A stretch of 49,825 bases of DNA from Heterostelium multicystogenum (lineage: Eukaryota; Evosea; Eumycetozoa; Acytosteliales; Acytosteliaceae). A program made the position numbers and the translations under genes. The notes below the pieces were generated by a model. The model had not been told where the DNA came from. It saw only the letters and a program-made list of their open reading frames with translations, and made no database searches. Positions within the stretch are counted from its first letter, which is position 1. Each line of letters opens with the position of its first letter. The stretch lies in NCBI GenBank assembly GCA_003667245.1, contig RCNN01000214.1:1-49825 (forward strand), given 5' to 3'. This document shows, piece after piece, positions 36,403-47,641 of this stretch.

Positions 36403-38875
36403 TTAGAGAGAAAATAAATTGCTAATTTTATGATTAAATATGATTGCCAAAAGAATATACTTATTTATTATGTTTCTTTTGTAGGCTGCTCTCTTTTTGT
36501 TCCTTCTGAAATAGATACTGATTGGAGTGCCTACAAATGGATAGGTCTCTCTAATGGAATTCAAAATATATCTTATGAATGAAGGTTGTACTTTTTCTGG
36601 ATCATTTACAAAGAATACGAAACTTGGTGGGAATCCTTTGGATTGTGATGCCAAACTTGATTTTCAGACTGCTCTTTCCTTTTCTTGGTAGTTTATGCTT
36701 AAATGTTGCTTGTTTAATAATGTTCATCAATTCTTTAATCTTTAATCTAGTTTTGTTTTGGATTAACTGATTAGTGAATTATCATTACAAATTCTAATTA
36801 ATGATCTTGGTTTACCTCTTTTCTCTTTCAAAGAATACTTTGATTGCCATATCGAGAGCTGTTGGAACACAGAAACCAGTTTTGGCAGATGTGAAAATGA
36901 TTGGCGCAAAATCCAAGAATGTAAGCTTCTCTCTGATTTCTTTTTCGAATTCTTTTTGCTCTTTGGTGTGAGTACTGGAAGTTGAACATTGGGTGGTGGA
37001 TGTCTTGGTATTTTTTCCTTCTGATTGAGCCAACTCTAGTTTTTTCATATAGTTCCAATATGCTTGAATGAATTTCTGCTCCTTAACCTCGTCTTCATCC
37101 TCTTCATCTACCTCTAAATCCATATCTTCATCTTGATCGTTATCTGCTTGGTCTATTTCTTCTAAATCGATTTCGTCCAATTGTTTTTCGATATCATCGA
37201 CAATCTCTTGCTCTCTACTGTTGGCTATTTGCTTTACTTGTTGGGTGTCGGGCCATATGTCACTTGCAAAATCCAGTTCGGAAGAGTTCTTTTCCAACAA
37301 TCTTTGTTTATGCTTTTCTTTCTTTGACTGTTTTTTAGATGCTCTATCTTCATCTTCTTGATCCTCATCTTCATCATCCTCCTCTTGATTCTCATCTTCA
37401 TCTTCTTCTTCCTTCTCGTCTTCTTCCAATTCATCTTGTCTTATTTGTTTCTTTTCTTCTGTTTTTTGCTCCTATCGCTATTACTAACATCCTTTCTACT
37501 TTGTACATTGTCTTCTACGTAGTCGTTCAATATCTCACTTAAAAGAGATACATTTGATTTAAATTTCTCTTGATTATCTTGGAACAGCTTCTTCTCTGCT
37601 TGCTTAGCTGCTTTCTTTTTGTTCTGAGTGTAAAGGTCCCATTTGTTGACAAGTATAATGACACTCTTGTTATTCTCAAGGATGAAACCAGCAATCTTTA
37701 AATCTTGATCTGTGATTCCAACGGTCGCGTCAATGACCATGAGCACAACTTGTGATCTCTCAATTGCCTTCATTGCCCAGAGTACCGATGACTTCTCTAG
37801 CCCAACCTTGTGTGTAGATCTTCTTCTGATACCGGCTGTATCGATCAACGTAAGGTCGTGGTTATCACGCCACATAAACTGACAATCGACAGGGTCGTGT
37901 GTGGTTCCTGCAACATCTGAGACAATCGCACGTTCCTCACCAATGATTTGATTCAACAAACTAGATTTACCTGCATTAGGTTGACCGACAATGGCAATCT
38001 TGATGCTACCACTTTGCTGTGGTCACCGAGCAATTCTGAATCTTTAGGCAAAGGAAAGCGACTTTAGTACCGACTCGAACAGAGGGAGTACACCACCGCC
38101 ATGAATAGCAGAGAAAGGATATGGCTCGCCAAATCCAAGACGAATCAACTCTTCAGTTGGCAACTTATCTATCAGCTGATCGTTGTCTGCTTTATTGATG
38201 CCTAGAAACACTTTTGACCTTTTGAAGCTCTGTTACGCAGCATTCGAGCAAGCTCCTTGTCTACCGAGTAATACCGGTCTTTGCATCCAATAAGAATATA
38301 ATCGCATCAGCTTCGTCCATTGCTACAGTAGCTTGTTCTTTGATGGCTGCTGAGAATCTGTCTGTATGTGCCAGTGCCTCTCCTACTAGACCACCCGTGT
38401 CCACCAACTGAAACTGTCTTCCATAGAGGAAAGCATCGCTATAGTATCTATCTCTTGTAGTTCCAGGGATATTCTCAACCAGGGCCTGTCTACCGCCCTG
38501 CACAACTCTGTTGAAGAGTGTAGATTTACCAACATTTGGCTTACCGATGATCGCAATCAAAGGGTTACTATTTACCTTTAGCTTTGCTCTCTGATAGTTT
38601 ATTTTATTCCCTTTGCTGTCAGAGTTGTTGTTGTTGCTACTATTAGTATCTACATGAATATCGGCAGCAGAGTTTGATGTGTAGTATCTGAGATGCTGAA
38701 GATTGCTGCTCGCTTTCAAAGTAGAAGAGGCAGAATAAGATAAACAACTTGGCTGAAAGGAGGTGGCTGCTTGGTGTGATGTATATGACGACTTTGGTAA
38801 AGTTGATGGTGAGCCAACAACAATAATAGATCTATACAAGGATCTATACAAAGATAGTCCTTCTCTCCTAAGCAT
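36403..38875 (-). CDS. Der/EngA-type double GTPase, organellar, with acidic insert
   Basis: The start is the ATG at 38875. An N-terminus rich in Arg, Ser and Leu with no acidic run (MLRREGLSLYRSLYRSIIVV) fits a mitochondrial presequence. GD1: GKPNVGKST, PGTTRDR, DTGG and NKAD. GD2: GQPNAGKSS, AGTTHDP, DTAG, NKWD (37636-37647) and SAK (36881-36889). A KH-like C-terminal domain ends it (LPRKGKSSLKIKFG, PPSFVFFVNDPEKVQPSFIRYI, FVGTPISIYFR). Der assembles the large ribosomal subunit in bacteria and organelles. Between NKWD and SAK about 245 codons replace the usual 30 or so; much of this is Asp/Glu runs. An intron lies near 36740-36815. Frames break near 38020, 38235, 37470, 37430 and 36640. The exact C-terminus after the YFRR segment is uncertain. 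Its stop lies only about 13 bases from that of the convergent PARP gene. Confidence 0.9.
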
Positions 38876-39035
38876 TTTCGACACCAAATTTATTTAATTG
38901 AATGTCGTTCGTTTACCAAACACTGATTGCATCTATTTTCATTTTTCATGAATGTCAGGTTTGATTATCTATTAACGTGTGTGTTAATTGATTTAGATGT
39001 TGAAATTCATTATTGATCTCTAAATGACATACTAA

Positions 39036-39112
39036 AAATAATAATAATAATAATAGTAATAATAATAATAATAGTCATCATCAACAACAACAACAACAAC
39101 AATAATAATAAC
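39036..39112 (+). repeat. AAT/AAC microsatellite in SUMO-protease leader
   Basis: Runs of AAT, then AAC, then AAT triplets just upstream of the ATG at 39139, between the divergent Der and protease genes (gap 38876-39138). Confidence 0.75.
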
Positions 39113-39138
39113 AAAACAACAGAGCACTAACAAATACT

Positions 39139-41844
39139 ATGAATTATAATGATATCGATACTTGTGATTATAGTTTAGATAATCATAAGACCTTTGACAT
39201 TCTCGATAATCAACAACAACCAGAACAACAAGAAGATCTAGTCGATATCAGCCAACATCATCAAGTGCAATCTATTGACATCCCAATAGTTGATCATACT
39301 AACAGTAGTAACAATAATAATAATATTATCAATAGCGACGATAATTCAAGATATATACCTGTACAAAACTTAAAAAGGAAATATATTAATAGTAATAACA
39401 TACCACAAGTAGAGGAAGATCAACAACAACATCATCAACAAACAAGACACAAAAGTACTACAAACTTGTAAGTTATAAAAGTTTAAAATATAAAAACATT
39501 AATTCTTTTGTTGTATGAACTAACTCTCTACTATTACTACTAACTACAACAGTATTGGCGAGAACCCATCAAAGAAGAAGAGAAATAAGCTTTATTACTC
39601 AAGTAGTTACGTTGCTGATTTAAAGAGTAATTTAAATTCATTTATTTCTAATCCAAAAGGTATGAAAAATCTTGCAGACACGAAACCAATTATAACTAAA
39701 CAATAATGTATGAATGATTTCATTGTTAGGCTTCATTACCAATACATCGAATTATCTGTTTGGCTACATCAGTAATAGTCTGTATCAATTGCCTTCACAA
39801 CTATTTAGCCTAGGAAGAAATACCTCCTCAAACATATCGAATAACAGCACTCTTAGCAATAGAAAATAACACCAACAATAGTAGTGTAGGTCGATTTTCA
39901 TCATCAACATCACCTACAAACAGAAAATACAACAAACCAAAGAATCAATCACCATTCAAAAAGAGACAGTCCGCATCAACCTCCCAGTTTAGAAATCTAT
40001 TTCATTCAGAGCAGCCAATGTCAGAACAAACCGCCACCTCCGACGATACCAATAGCTATCAAAATAATGACAGCTTCAATCATGACAATCAATTTGATAA
40101 AAACAATGATCAATCAACAACAACAAGTAACAGCTCTACAAAATTAGATACTACTTCCAATTTGTACTACACTCCAAAATCAAAACCTTCATTCATTGAT
40201 ATATATGTATGTATAGAATTGCTGTTGTTGATCTTCCATATCGATAAGCTAACAATGATCAACTAACCAATCTATTATCCCAAACTATATAGAATAACAG
40301 TAAAGAATCATATGACTTGAGAGAGAGTATCAATCATCTAATTGAAAATGCTCAGAATCATTTGAACCTTGTAGATGAAGACAATGAAGATTTACTATAT
40401 GAAAGTAATACTGATGATCATAATAGCAATGACTATCAATCACCACCCGCTTCAGCGGCAGCAGTATCAGCATCATTATATCGATCAAGTGGTAGTGTTC
40501 AACAACGATACCAAAGTAGCAGAGCTATCGATAATAGGAACAATCTCTACTACTCTGAAAACAACAGTGGCCTATAGACCAAAATGGCAGCATCTATACT
40601 TCGCCAATTAAGTCAACTTCCACTTTTTCTCCCACTTCAACTATTATAGCTTCACCTACAAAATCTCCAATGAAATCATCGATAATCAATCAAGATCCAT
40701 TAAGTATAGACGAGTTATATACATCCAATTATTCCAATACACAGCCATCATCCTATTCCCCGTCTATACAACCTTCTTCACAACTTTCATTGAACTCAAC
40801 AAAATCAACATCTTTAATGTCAAGGTATGATTGGCTTCAAACAATCCTGCTAACCTCCCGAATATTTTATTCTAACCAAAAGCTCATGTTCAACCAATTT
40901 AGCTTCAGACCAAAGCCAATCGAAACAGTGGAAATCGACGACAATGAAAGATTCTATGATAAAGTTAATCGATCTAAGCAGATATCAAGAGATGAAGATA
41001 TCAATTCACTGTTGAACAAGTTGCAGAGCATTTCACAAACACATAGCTGGAGTTTTATTAAACAGCTCGAGAAGAGAATTGAGGAGCAGGAAGCAAAAGC
41101 CAGTCTTGAAACCTTTGACTCCAGCGGAAGAATCTGAAGTCCCAAAAAATATTTACAGATTGCAACGACGTACTTCTGGCAGAGTTGAATTCAGTTACCA
41201 TACATCGACGTGATATTGTCAAGTTGAAGCCAGGAGGTTGGCTCAATGATGAGATCATCAACTTTTATATGGAATTGCTCAAGAGAGACAGGCCGAATCA
41301 AGCAATCGATTCTTAAACTGCCATTTCTTCAGTAGTTCTTCTATCAATTCTTGAATCACAATAACAAATACACATACCAGCGTGTTCAAGAAATGGACCA
41401 AGGATTTCGATATTTTCTCTAAGCAAAAGGTATGCATCCCAGTTCATCTTGGCAATCACTGGTGCCTTGCAGTCATCAACTTTGTCGATAAGCGTTTTGG
41501 AATATTATGACTCATTGCTTGGTGACAACACTCATTGTCTAAGGGTAAGTTTGATTCAAAGCGTGCCATCAATCTATGAGTATTCACTTACTTTCTTTTT
41601 GAATTAGAATTTGCGTCAATACTTAGAAGATGAAATGATAGATAAATCAAAGAAAGGTGTAATTAACTTATCTGAATTCACCGATTATCAACCCCAAGAT
41701 ATTCCAGTACAACAAAATGGATATGATTGTGGTGTATTCACATGCAAATTTGCAGATTATACAGCAAGAGGAATACCATTAGACTTTACACAGAAAGATA
41801 TCTCATTATCAAGAAAGATTATGGGTTTTAGAATGTGTAAATAA
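39139..41844 (+). CDS. Ulp1/SENP-like SUMO protease (peptidase C48)
   Basis: The C-terminal third is the catalytic domain: LKPGGWLNDEIINFYMELL, a HFFS..F segment, CIPVHLGNHWCLAVINFVDK (catalytic His, then the Asp region), YDSLLGDNTH, IPVQQNGYDCGVFTCKF (oxyanion Gln and nucleophile Cys) and a final helix. This is the C48 triad in the correct order; such enzymes mature SUMO and remove it from targets. Which ubiquitin-like protein it cleaves is not proven. The N-terminal two thirds are long and disordered, with Asn, Ser, Gln and Asp runs, and hold a KKKRNK nuclear-localisation-like patch near 39580. Introns: 39468-39552, 39660-39729, 40207-40292 and 41545-41607. Frames break near 39870, 40570, 40820, 41110, 41280, 41370 and 41500. 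Start ATG at 39139 and stop at 41844 (FRMCK) are clear. Confidence 0.85.
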
Positions 41845-42051
41845 AACTATGTTTTTCCTGATATCATCATTTTCCAAATCCAATTGCAAATTTTAACAGT
41901 GATGCATACTCTTGCAAATACAACATATATTCCATTAATTGTTACTTATTATAATGGCTTTCATAAGTCGTTTATTAAAGACTAGGCTCTTTATTATAAA
42001 TTGACATTATTTATTAGTTTTATTATATTTGAAAATTATTGTTGTTTATTA

Positions 42052-44472
42052 TTAATCAGACTCTGATTCGGACTCTTCGGATCCTGAATCTGATTCTTCG
42101 TCTCATCATCGTCGTCGTTCTTCTTCTTTCAGCAGACTTCAACCATTGGATCAATTGTGAACATTGTTTGAGATATTGTTGATTCTCTTCAGAAGCATCT
42201 TTCATCCTCTTCGAGTTCTTCGGCCCATGTCAAAATAGCTTCTTCGACAATACATCTTGATTAATACAGCTCGTGCAAAATGAAATGAACAACTTTTTCT
42301 GATGTCTTTCATTCTCATCACAATAATCTTGAATCTTAAAGACGAAATCAACTTGGCTATCTACATCGGACAAGTATTTTCCAATAATCTTTGAGTAGGA
42401 CTCTATCTCTTCTTGATGGCTGCAACAAAATCTTTTTGAGAAATGAAGATTTATTTGGTAACTTCCAACATTCCGGCAAAGCAGCAGATTGCACCTGAAA
42501 AATAACAATATTGAATATCAACAACCATTATTAGGAATAATAATAAAATGTATACATACAATTCCATTAAATCTTTATCATTAAGCATATTTAAGACCAT
42601 TAATTTCCAGGATGAATAGTTTCAATTGCGTGATTTTCAGAGATACCCACGTTTGATGGTACGAGAAACTTCACGCTTGAATTTGGCAAGGTCGGTTTCT
42701 TTGACTCCAGGAGACTCTGGTTCAGATTCATCCTCTGTATCAAATTTGCAGCAGGATTCGTCGTTTTCTTCTTCAACATAGTCTAGAGCAGCGATTTCAG
42801 CTTCGGTCATTTGAACCAAACTCGTTCCATGGATTTTTGTTTGGGTACCCAACGCCCAACCGAGTCCGTTAGCACCAATTGCCATTGGCTCTGTTGGCTC
42901 GTCTCCAAATTCATTGTTTTTTTCTCCGCCATCGGGTTCCTCGACCGGTGGTATCTTGGTGAATGGCTCGATGAAAATGTTATCTCCAATCTTGACACCA
43001 ACACTGATGACAGATCCACGCGAAATGGTGACGTTTGAACCAAACAACAGCATCATTGCAAATCACTGAGGAGGTAATTGTTGTGTTGTCCTCAATGACT
43101 ACGTTATCCCCAAATGTATGGTGCCAGTGATACGCACGTTGTTACCAATCTTGACGTTTCTTCCAATGATCGAGTGAGATACGCTAGATTTAAATCCAAT
43201 TGATGTGTTCTTACCGATGACTGTTTCCTCGCCAATGGAGCTGTCGGACTTGAGACTAACATGCTTTTCTTTATAGATCATTTGACGTGAGAGAGTATAG
43301 CTAGTGTTGCACATGAAGTTGTTGTCTGGACCATTGGGAAAGTCCAAACGATGGAGAATATCTTTACTCACTGAATGGTAAGTACGCAAGTCCTTCACTC
43401 TAGCGGCATATTCTCCTTGCAAAATATATGTACTCAGCTTATAATCCATTAATATCCGACTGCATAATATCGTGAATGAAATCCTTTCTAAGATCATCAA
43501 AGTCAAAGTTATCATTAAACAACGCTAACACCTTTGGTTTACAAAGATAGGTGATTAGTAGGTGAAGTGAATAAGCTCACTCTAGTCAGTCGTTCGATGC
43601 TTACTTCTGGTGAACAAATATCAATGTGGCAATCGATTAAATCGTATCTTAATTGAATAGATGGGTGCTTCTTGAAGAGATCCTTGAGAGTGCAACCCTC
43701 TGTTTCTTTGAATTCTCATAGCATGCCAATTGAAGTGTATTTCTATCATATCCAACGACTATATCATCTTTTGCTTGGATCTAGTTCTATGGCTTGGTGA
43801 TGCTTGCTTAAATACCATTGTCATAATGTTGCTTTTATCTTGTTGTCTTCTTGCACTGTTGTTCTGACGATTAATACTAGATGCTCCACCACACTAGTCA
43901 ATTGACGCTAGCTATGTTTCTACTTACTTGTGTACCTTTAGTGCATTTGATAGATTCATATTCGACACAACATCACCGCTAATCAATACAAAAATCGTTT
44001 TGAATGATGTTCATGCTGAAGATAGTCCTCAGTGCATCACCAGTGTTCTTGCAGCCTTGAGCAACGATGGGTGTTTACCTTGACACCTGGCAGATTCGAC
44101 CATCTCGAGCCATCTATATATTTCTTGATTTGGTCGGCATGTGCACAACACAGTACAAAGATCGATTGTACTCCTGAAGATGCCAACAACTCCAGTGTAT
44201 AATCTAACAATGGTATATTAACCAAAGGTAACAAAGTTCTGTGCAATCGATAGTGTTAATAAACAGCAACCAATACTAGGAGGCCTTCGTTTCAAAACGT
44301 CAGCAAAGACAGCAATCTATCTACTCACTCTTGGTTTATCTAAGGTGATTGGTGCAAAACGTCTGTCGAAACTGTCACCCAAGACAACACCTTGAAGTTC
44401 CTCCTCGCTCTTCTCACCAGTGTTAACAGGCTTGGCAGGCTTCTTCTTATTATCCTTATCGTCCTTTGCCAT
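42052..44472 (-). CDS. eif2b5: Translation initiation factor eIF2B, epsilon subunit
   Basis: eIF2B epsilon holds the guanine-exchange activity that recharges eIF2 with GTP. The start is the ATG at 44472 (MAKDDKDNKKKPAKP); then GVVLGDSFDRRFAPITLDKP and LLPLVNIPLLDYTLELLASS mark the pyrophosphorylase-like domain, with ISGDVVSNMNLSNAL. The left-handed beta-helix is clear at about 43090-43290 and 42960-43050 (SIGEETVIGKNTSIGF, SIIGRNVKIGNNVRITG, GSVISVGVKIGDN). An acidic linker (EEENDESCCKF) precedes the W2 HEAT domain, ending with WAEELEEDE, CSQLIQWLKSAEEE and a Ser/Glu tail (ESDSGSEESESESD). Introns lie between about 44230 and 44345, near 43550-43600, 43880-43940 and at about 42498-42560. Many frameshifts occur (near 44070, 43740, 43460, 43095, 43050, 42625, 42450, 42190, 42105). 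Length matches the family. Confidence 0.93.
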
Positions 44473-44778
44473 GCTTTATCTATCGAATTCCAACCTAACT
44501 AAATCCTAAATCAGATTGATTGATCAAACTCTAGTGTTCTTCCTTATTTATTGAAATTCGAATATCAAAAAAAAAAAAAGTGAAATTTTAAAAAAATAAA
44601 TGATCAAAAGTTGTCTGATTTGAAAAAGGTGTAAAAAAAGGAGAATCCCATCCAACTTAGTTGTACCACTCAGTTTGCATATATGTCTGTCCAAAAATCT
44701 TTATTTGTTTATTTTGGTGGTTATTAGTGGTGGTTGATTGGGGAGTGGATGAGTGTATGCAAGAAAAAGGGTGGACAT
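44473..44778. other. Short spacer between two minus-strand genes
   Basis: About 300 bases holding the eIF2B epsilon promoter side and the 3' end of the FNIP gene. It contains an A12 run near 44568-44579; no gene was seen. Confidence 0.4.
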
Positions 44779-46504
44779 TTAAAAAACGAATGCTGTTTCA
44801 ATTAAGGAAATCAGTGAGGCACTGGTGTCATCCAGTGTTAGTGAGTTGATGTCTACGGATTGTGCGCTCAATCCATTGATGCCGCTGCTATTGGAGAGGT
44901 TGTTTTGGTAATCTAGTTTCTCAAGATAGCTCGAGTAGTTGGAAAAGAATGTCTGGTCCTTAAGTGACTCCGTAGAAATCAGGCCAACCATCAACTCGAT
45001 TCATATTGAATACAATCGTTGATTTTGCGTCCAATATCCTAAAGATAGATGTCGACATCCTTGAACTTGATTATCAAGTTGGTGGTAGTCTTGGGGCTTT
45101 GAGTGCTGGTGTCAATACTGGTGTTGATGCTGAGCGATGAATTACTTTTCTTTGGAGCACTAGGAATTGGTAGATTTTTTGAGATATTCAAGATCGGCAA
45201 GTTCCACAAACTTGTTGAATCTATTATTTATATTTATATGGACAAATTGGATCTGATTATTGAGACTTTCCATGAGGAGTTGGCGATTAAAGTGTTCGCC
45301 AATGGTTAGATTCTCAATGGTCAGGTTCTCTAGTGGCTGATTAAAGTGCTCTCCAAAAATCAGTGTGTGCAATGTGCTTGGAAGCGTATTGGGCTTGATT
45401 GGCTGGTTATATGAATTGCCAAGAACAAGCTTTTTTAAGCGAGGTGGAAGATTTTCCAGAATCTGGTTGAAACGATCACCAAATATCAGTGTGTGGAGCG
45501 AATCTGGAAGAGTGTTGGGTTGAATAGTTTGGTTGAATGTTTTTCCAAAAATCAATTTAGTCAGAGTTGGTGGGAAGTGAGTTGGTGTTTAGTGGCTGAT
45601 TAAAATTATTTTGAGAATTTCAATGAAGTGACACCATTGAGTAGTTGTCCGTTCAGTGGCTGATTAAACTCGATGCCAAATGATAGTTTTTTGCACTTTA
45701 GAGGTACAGTGATTGGCTGATTGAAAGAATTGTGAAAGGTAAGTGATTTGAGTGAGTTTGGAAGTGTATCTGGAAGAATTGGCTGGTTATATCTGGAACC
45801 AAACTTTAAGCTGACCAATTTTTTAGGAAGCGAGTTTGGCAACAATCTTTGGTTGAATGAACTGCCAAAATTTGATAGACTCTACAGAATCTGGGAAGGT
45901 GTTGGGTGCAATTGGTTCGTTGTAGCAAGTGCCAAACTTAATGGATTTGCAACTTGGTGGGATCACATTCTTGTAGATTGGACGGTTGAAGCTGAATCCA
46001 AAAATAATAGTTGTAACCCGAGTTTGGGATTACATTGGGAGAAATATTTTGATTGAAGTCGTCAGCAAACTCTAAATTGGTGACAGACTTTGGAATTAAG
46101 CCTTGTTTCAAAGGCAGATTGAGGGCAATCAATAAAATGTGTAACACTTGATGGAATCAAACCGCTCAGATAATATTCATAAAATATTGAATGTTCTAAT
46201 ATTCCTACAATAAAAATAATATGATTCAATTAGAAGATTCTATTCAATTCCAATAAAGTAGTTGGTTTTGTTCTTCTTACTAATACTTACTGAATGATGA
46301 TTTTTTTGTGGAAAACTGTTTTCTAAATGAATTGAATTGGAAATAGCTATTGTTTTGGAGATCTACTTGTCTACTAAAAGTTAAGTATTTATCTCGTTCC
46401 TGAAACAATTGCTTACAACACATTACAAAACACATTCTATCAATATCATCACTGACAAATGACAAAATATGTTTTAGTAATAAATGTGGTAATTTAAAAT
46501 TCAT
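44779..46504 (-). CDS. FNIP-repeat protein with F-box-like N-terminus
   Basis: The start is the ATG at 46504. The N-terminus (LPHLLLKHILSFVSDD, then CFVMCCKQLF) resembles an F-box helix set, though weakly. An intron of about 75 bases (near 46205-46290) follows. Then about ten FNIP repeats of 21-22 residues fill the protein, with FNQPI or YNQPI and L-P-x-S-L-x-x-L motifs (for example LPNSLKSLTFHNSFNQPI). FNIP repeats are a dictyostelid-expanded, leucine-rich-repeat-like solenoid. The C-terminus (44779-45160) is polar with no repeats. Frameshifts lie near 46140, 46020, 45860, 45600, 45580, 45130 and 45010. If the F-box is real it could serve as a ubiquitin-ligase substrate receptor; that is inference. 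Confidence 0.88.
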
Positions 46505-47641
46505 CCTGAACTCTAATATATTATATTATATTTATTTTATTTAAGTTATAATATCTCTTTTCTTTTCTTTTCCTTCAATATTTCTAAATTCTAAAATATT
46601 ATATCATATTATACTAATATTATACTATTATTATATATTTAAAGATAAGATAGAGAGAGAGAGAGAGAATAGTAAAGTAATTTTACAACTTTTCTTTTGT
46701 AGATATTAATGGTTCGAAATCGATTGCCTTCTTCTCTAGAAATGATAGAAGGACCACCTATTTGATTGACACACAATATTTAATTCAATTTTATTAATTT
46801 TGCAGTTTTGTGTTTTCGTGTTTTATAATAACTGGGTGTAATGTTTTCGTTGTTCCAAACAAAAAGGGTCAACAATGATTTGTTGTTTTAAGATTTGGGG
46901 GACAAAAAACAGACCTCCTATACCAAGCAAAATGGGTTGTTTTTCAATTTTGTATTCGAAATTTAGAAAAAAGAAACTAAACCCTGTTTTTTTGATCGAT
47001 CTTGAGATCTTTATATGTATCGATGAGGTCAGCAAATTTTAATTCAATTTTAAAATGAAAACAAATAGGAATGAAAAATATCATTAATATCTTGTAATTA
47101 GAATCTCATTTATGTTTCTTTTTAAATTGAAATTTAAAAATGAACCATCTTATTTTTAATTTAATTTAAAAATATCTACAAAGAATTATTGTTTAGGCCC
47201 GAGATATTTACAATATATTAATTATTTTATTGGGTTTCACAATATTATTTTATAATAAAAAGTGGATTTGAAATGGATAACGGTATTGTTAATCGGTGAA
47301 AATGAAATATTTATAACTAATATCTACCTAGAATCTAAATAGACCAATTAAGTGGCTTTAATCTATCGGTCAAATGATAATTTTCTCTGATAGAATGAAC
47401 ACATATTGTCATCTATTCCAAACTTTCACAAATACCTGTTTTTTTGAATGATTAATAATGAGGATTTCCATAATTTATAAAGGTTTAATGATCTTGATAG
47501 AGTCCATAGGATTTGCTTTTTATATATTAAAGCTATTATGAAAAATTTTCATAATGGAAAACGAAACTTTTGAAAAACACAATTAATATTAATACAATGA
47601 TCATTTAATTAGAGGCAAACATTCGTTTTGTCAGTCTGAAA
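46505..47641. other. Divergent intergenic region, 1.1 kb
   Basis: Highly AT-rich spacer between the FNIP gene and the Bin3 methyltransferase. It has a GA microsatellite (46652-46668) and a short frame at 46823-47035 that is not protein-like. No RNA gene was seen. Confidence 0.45.
46652..46668 (+). repeat. GA dinucleotide microsatellite
   Basis: A run of AG units, eight or nine, upstream of the FNIP gene start; read on its coding strand it is a CT tract. Confidence 0.8.

Noticed and set aside
37339..37542. Plus-strand frame rich in His/Leu/Pro
   Set aside because: Antisense of the Der acidic insert.
39036..39112. Possible CRISPR-like or regulatory repeat array
   Set aside because: Plain trinucleotide microsatellite with no spacers.
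46823..47035. Minus-strand 70-codon frame in the FNIP-Bin3 spacer
   Set aside because: Composition follows the AT-rich background, with no domain or plausible start context.
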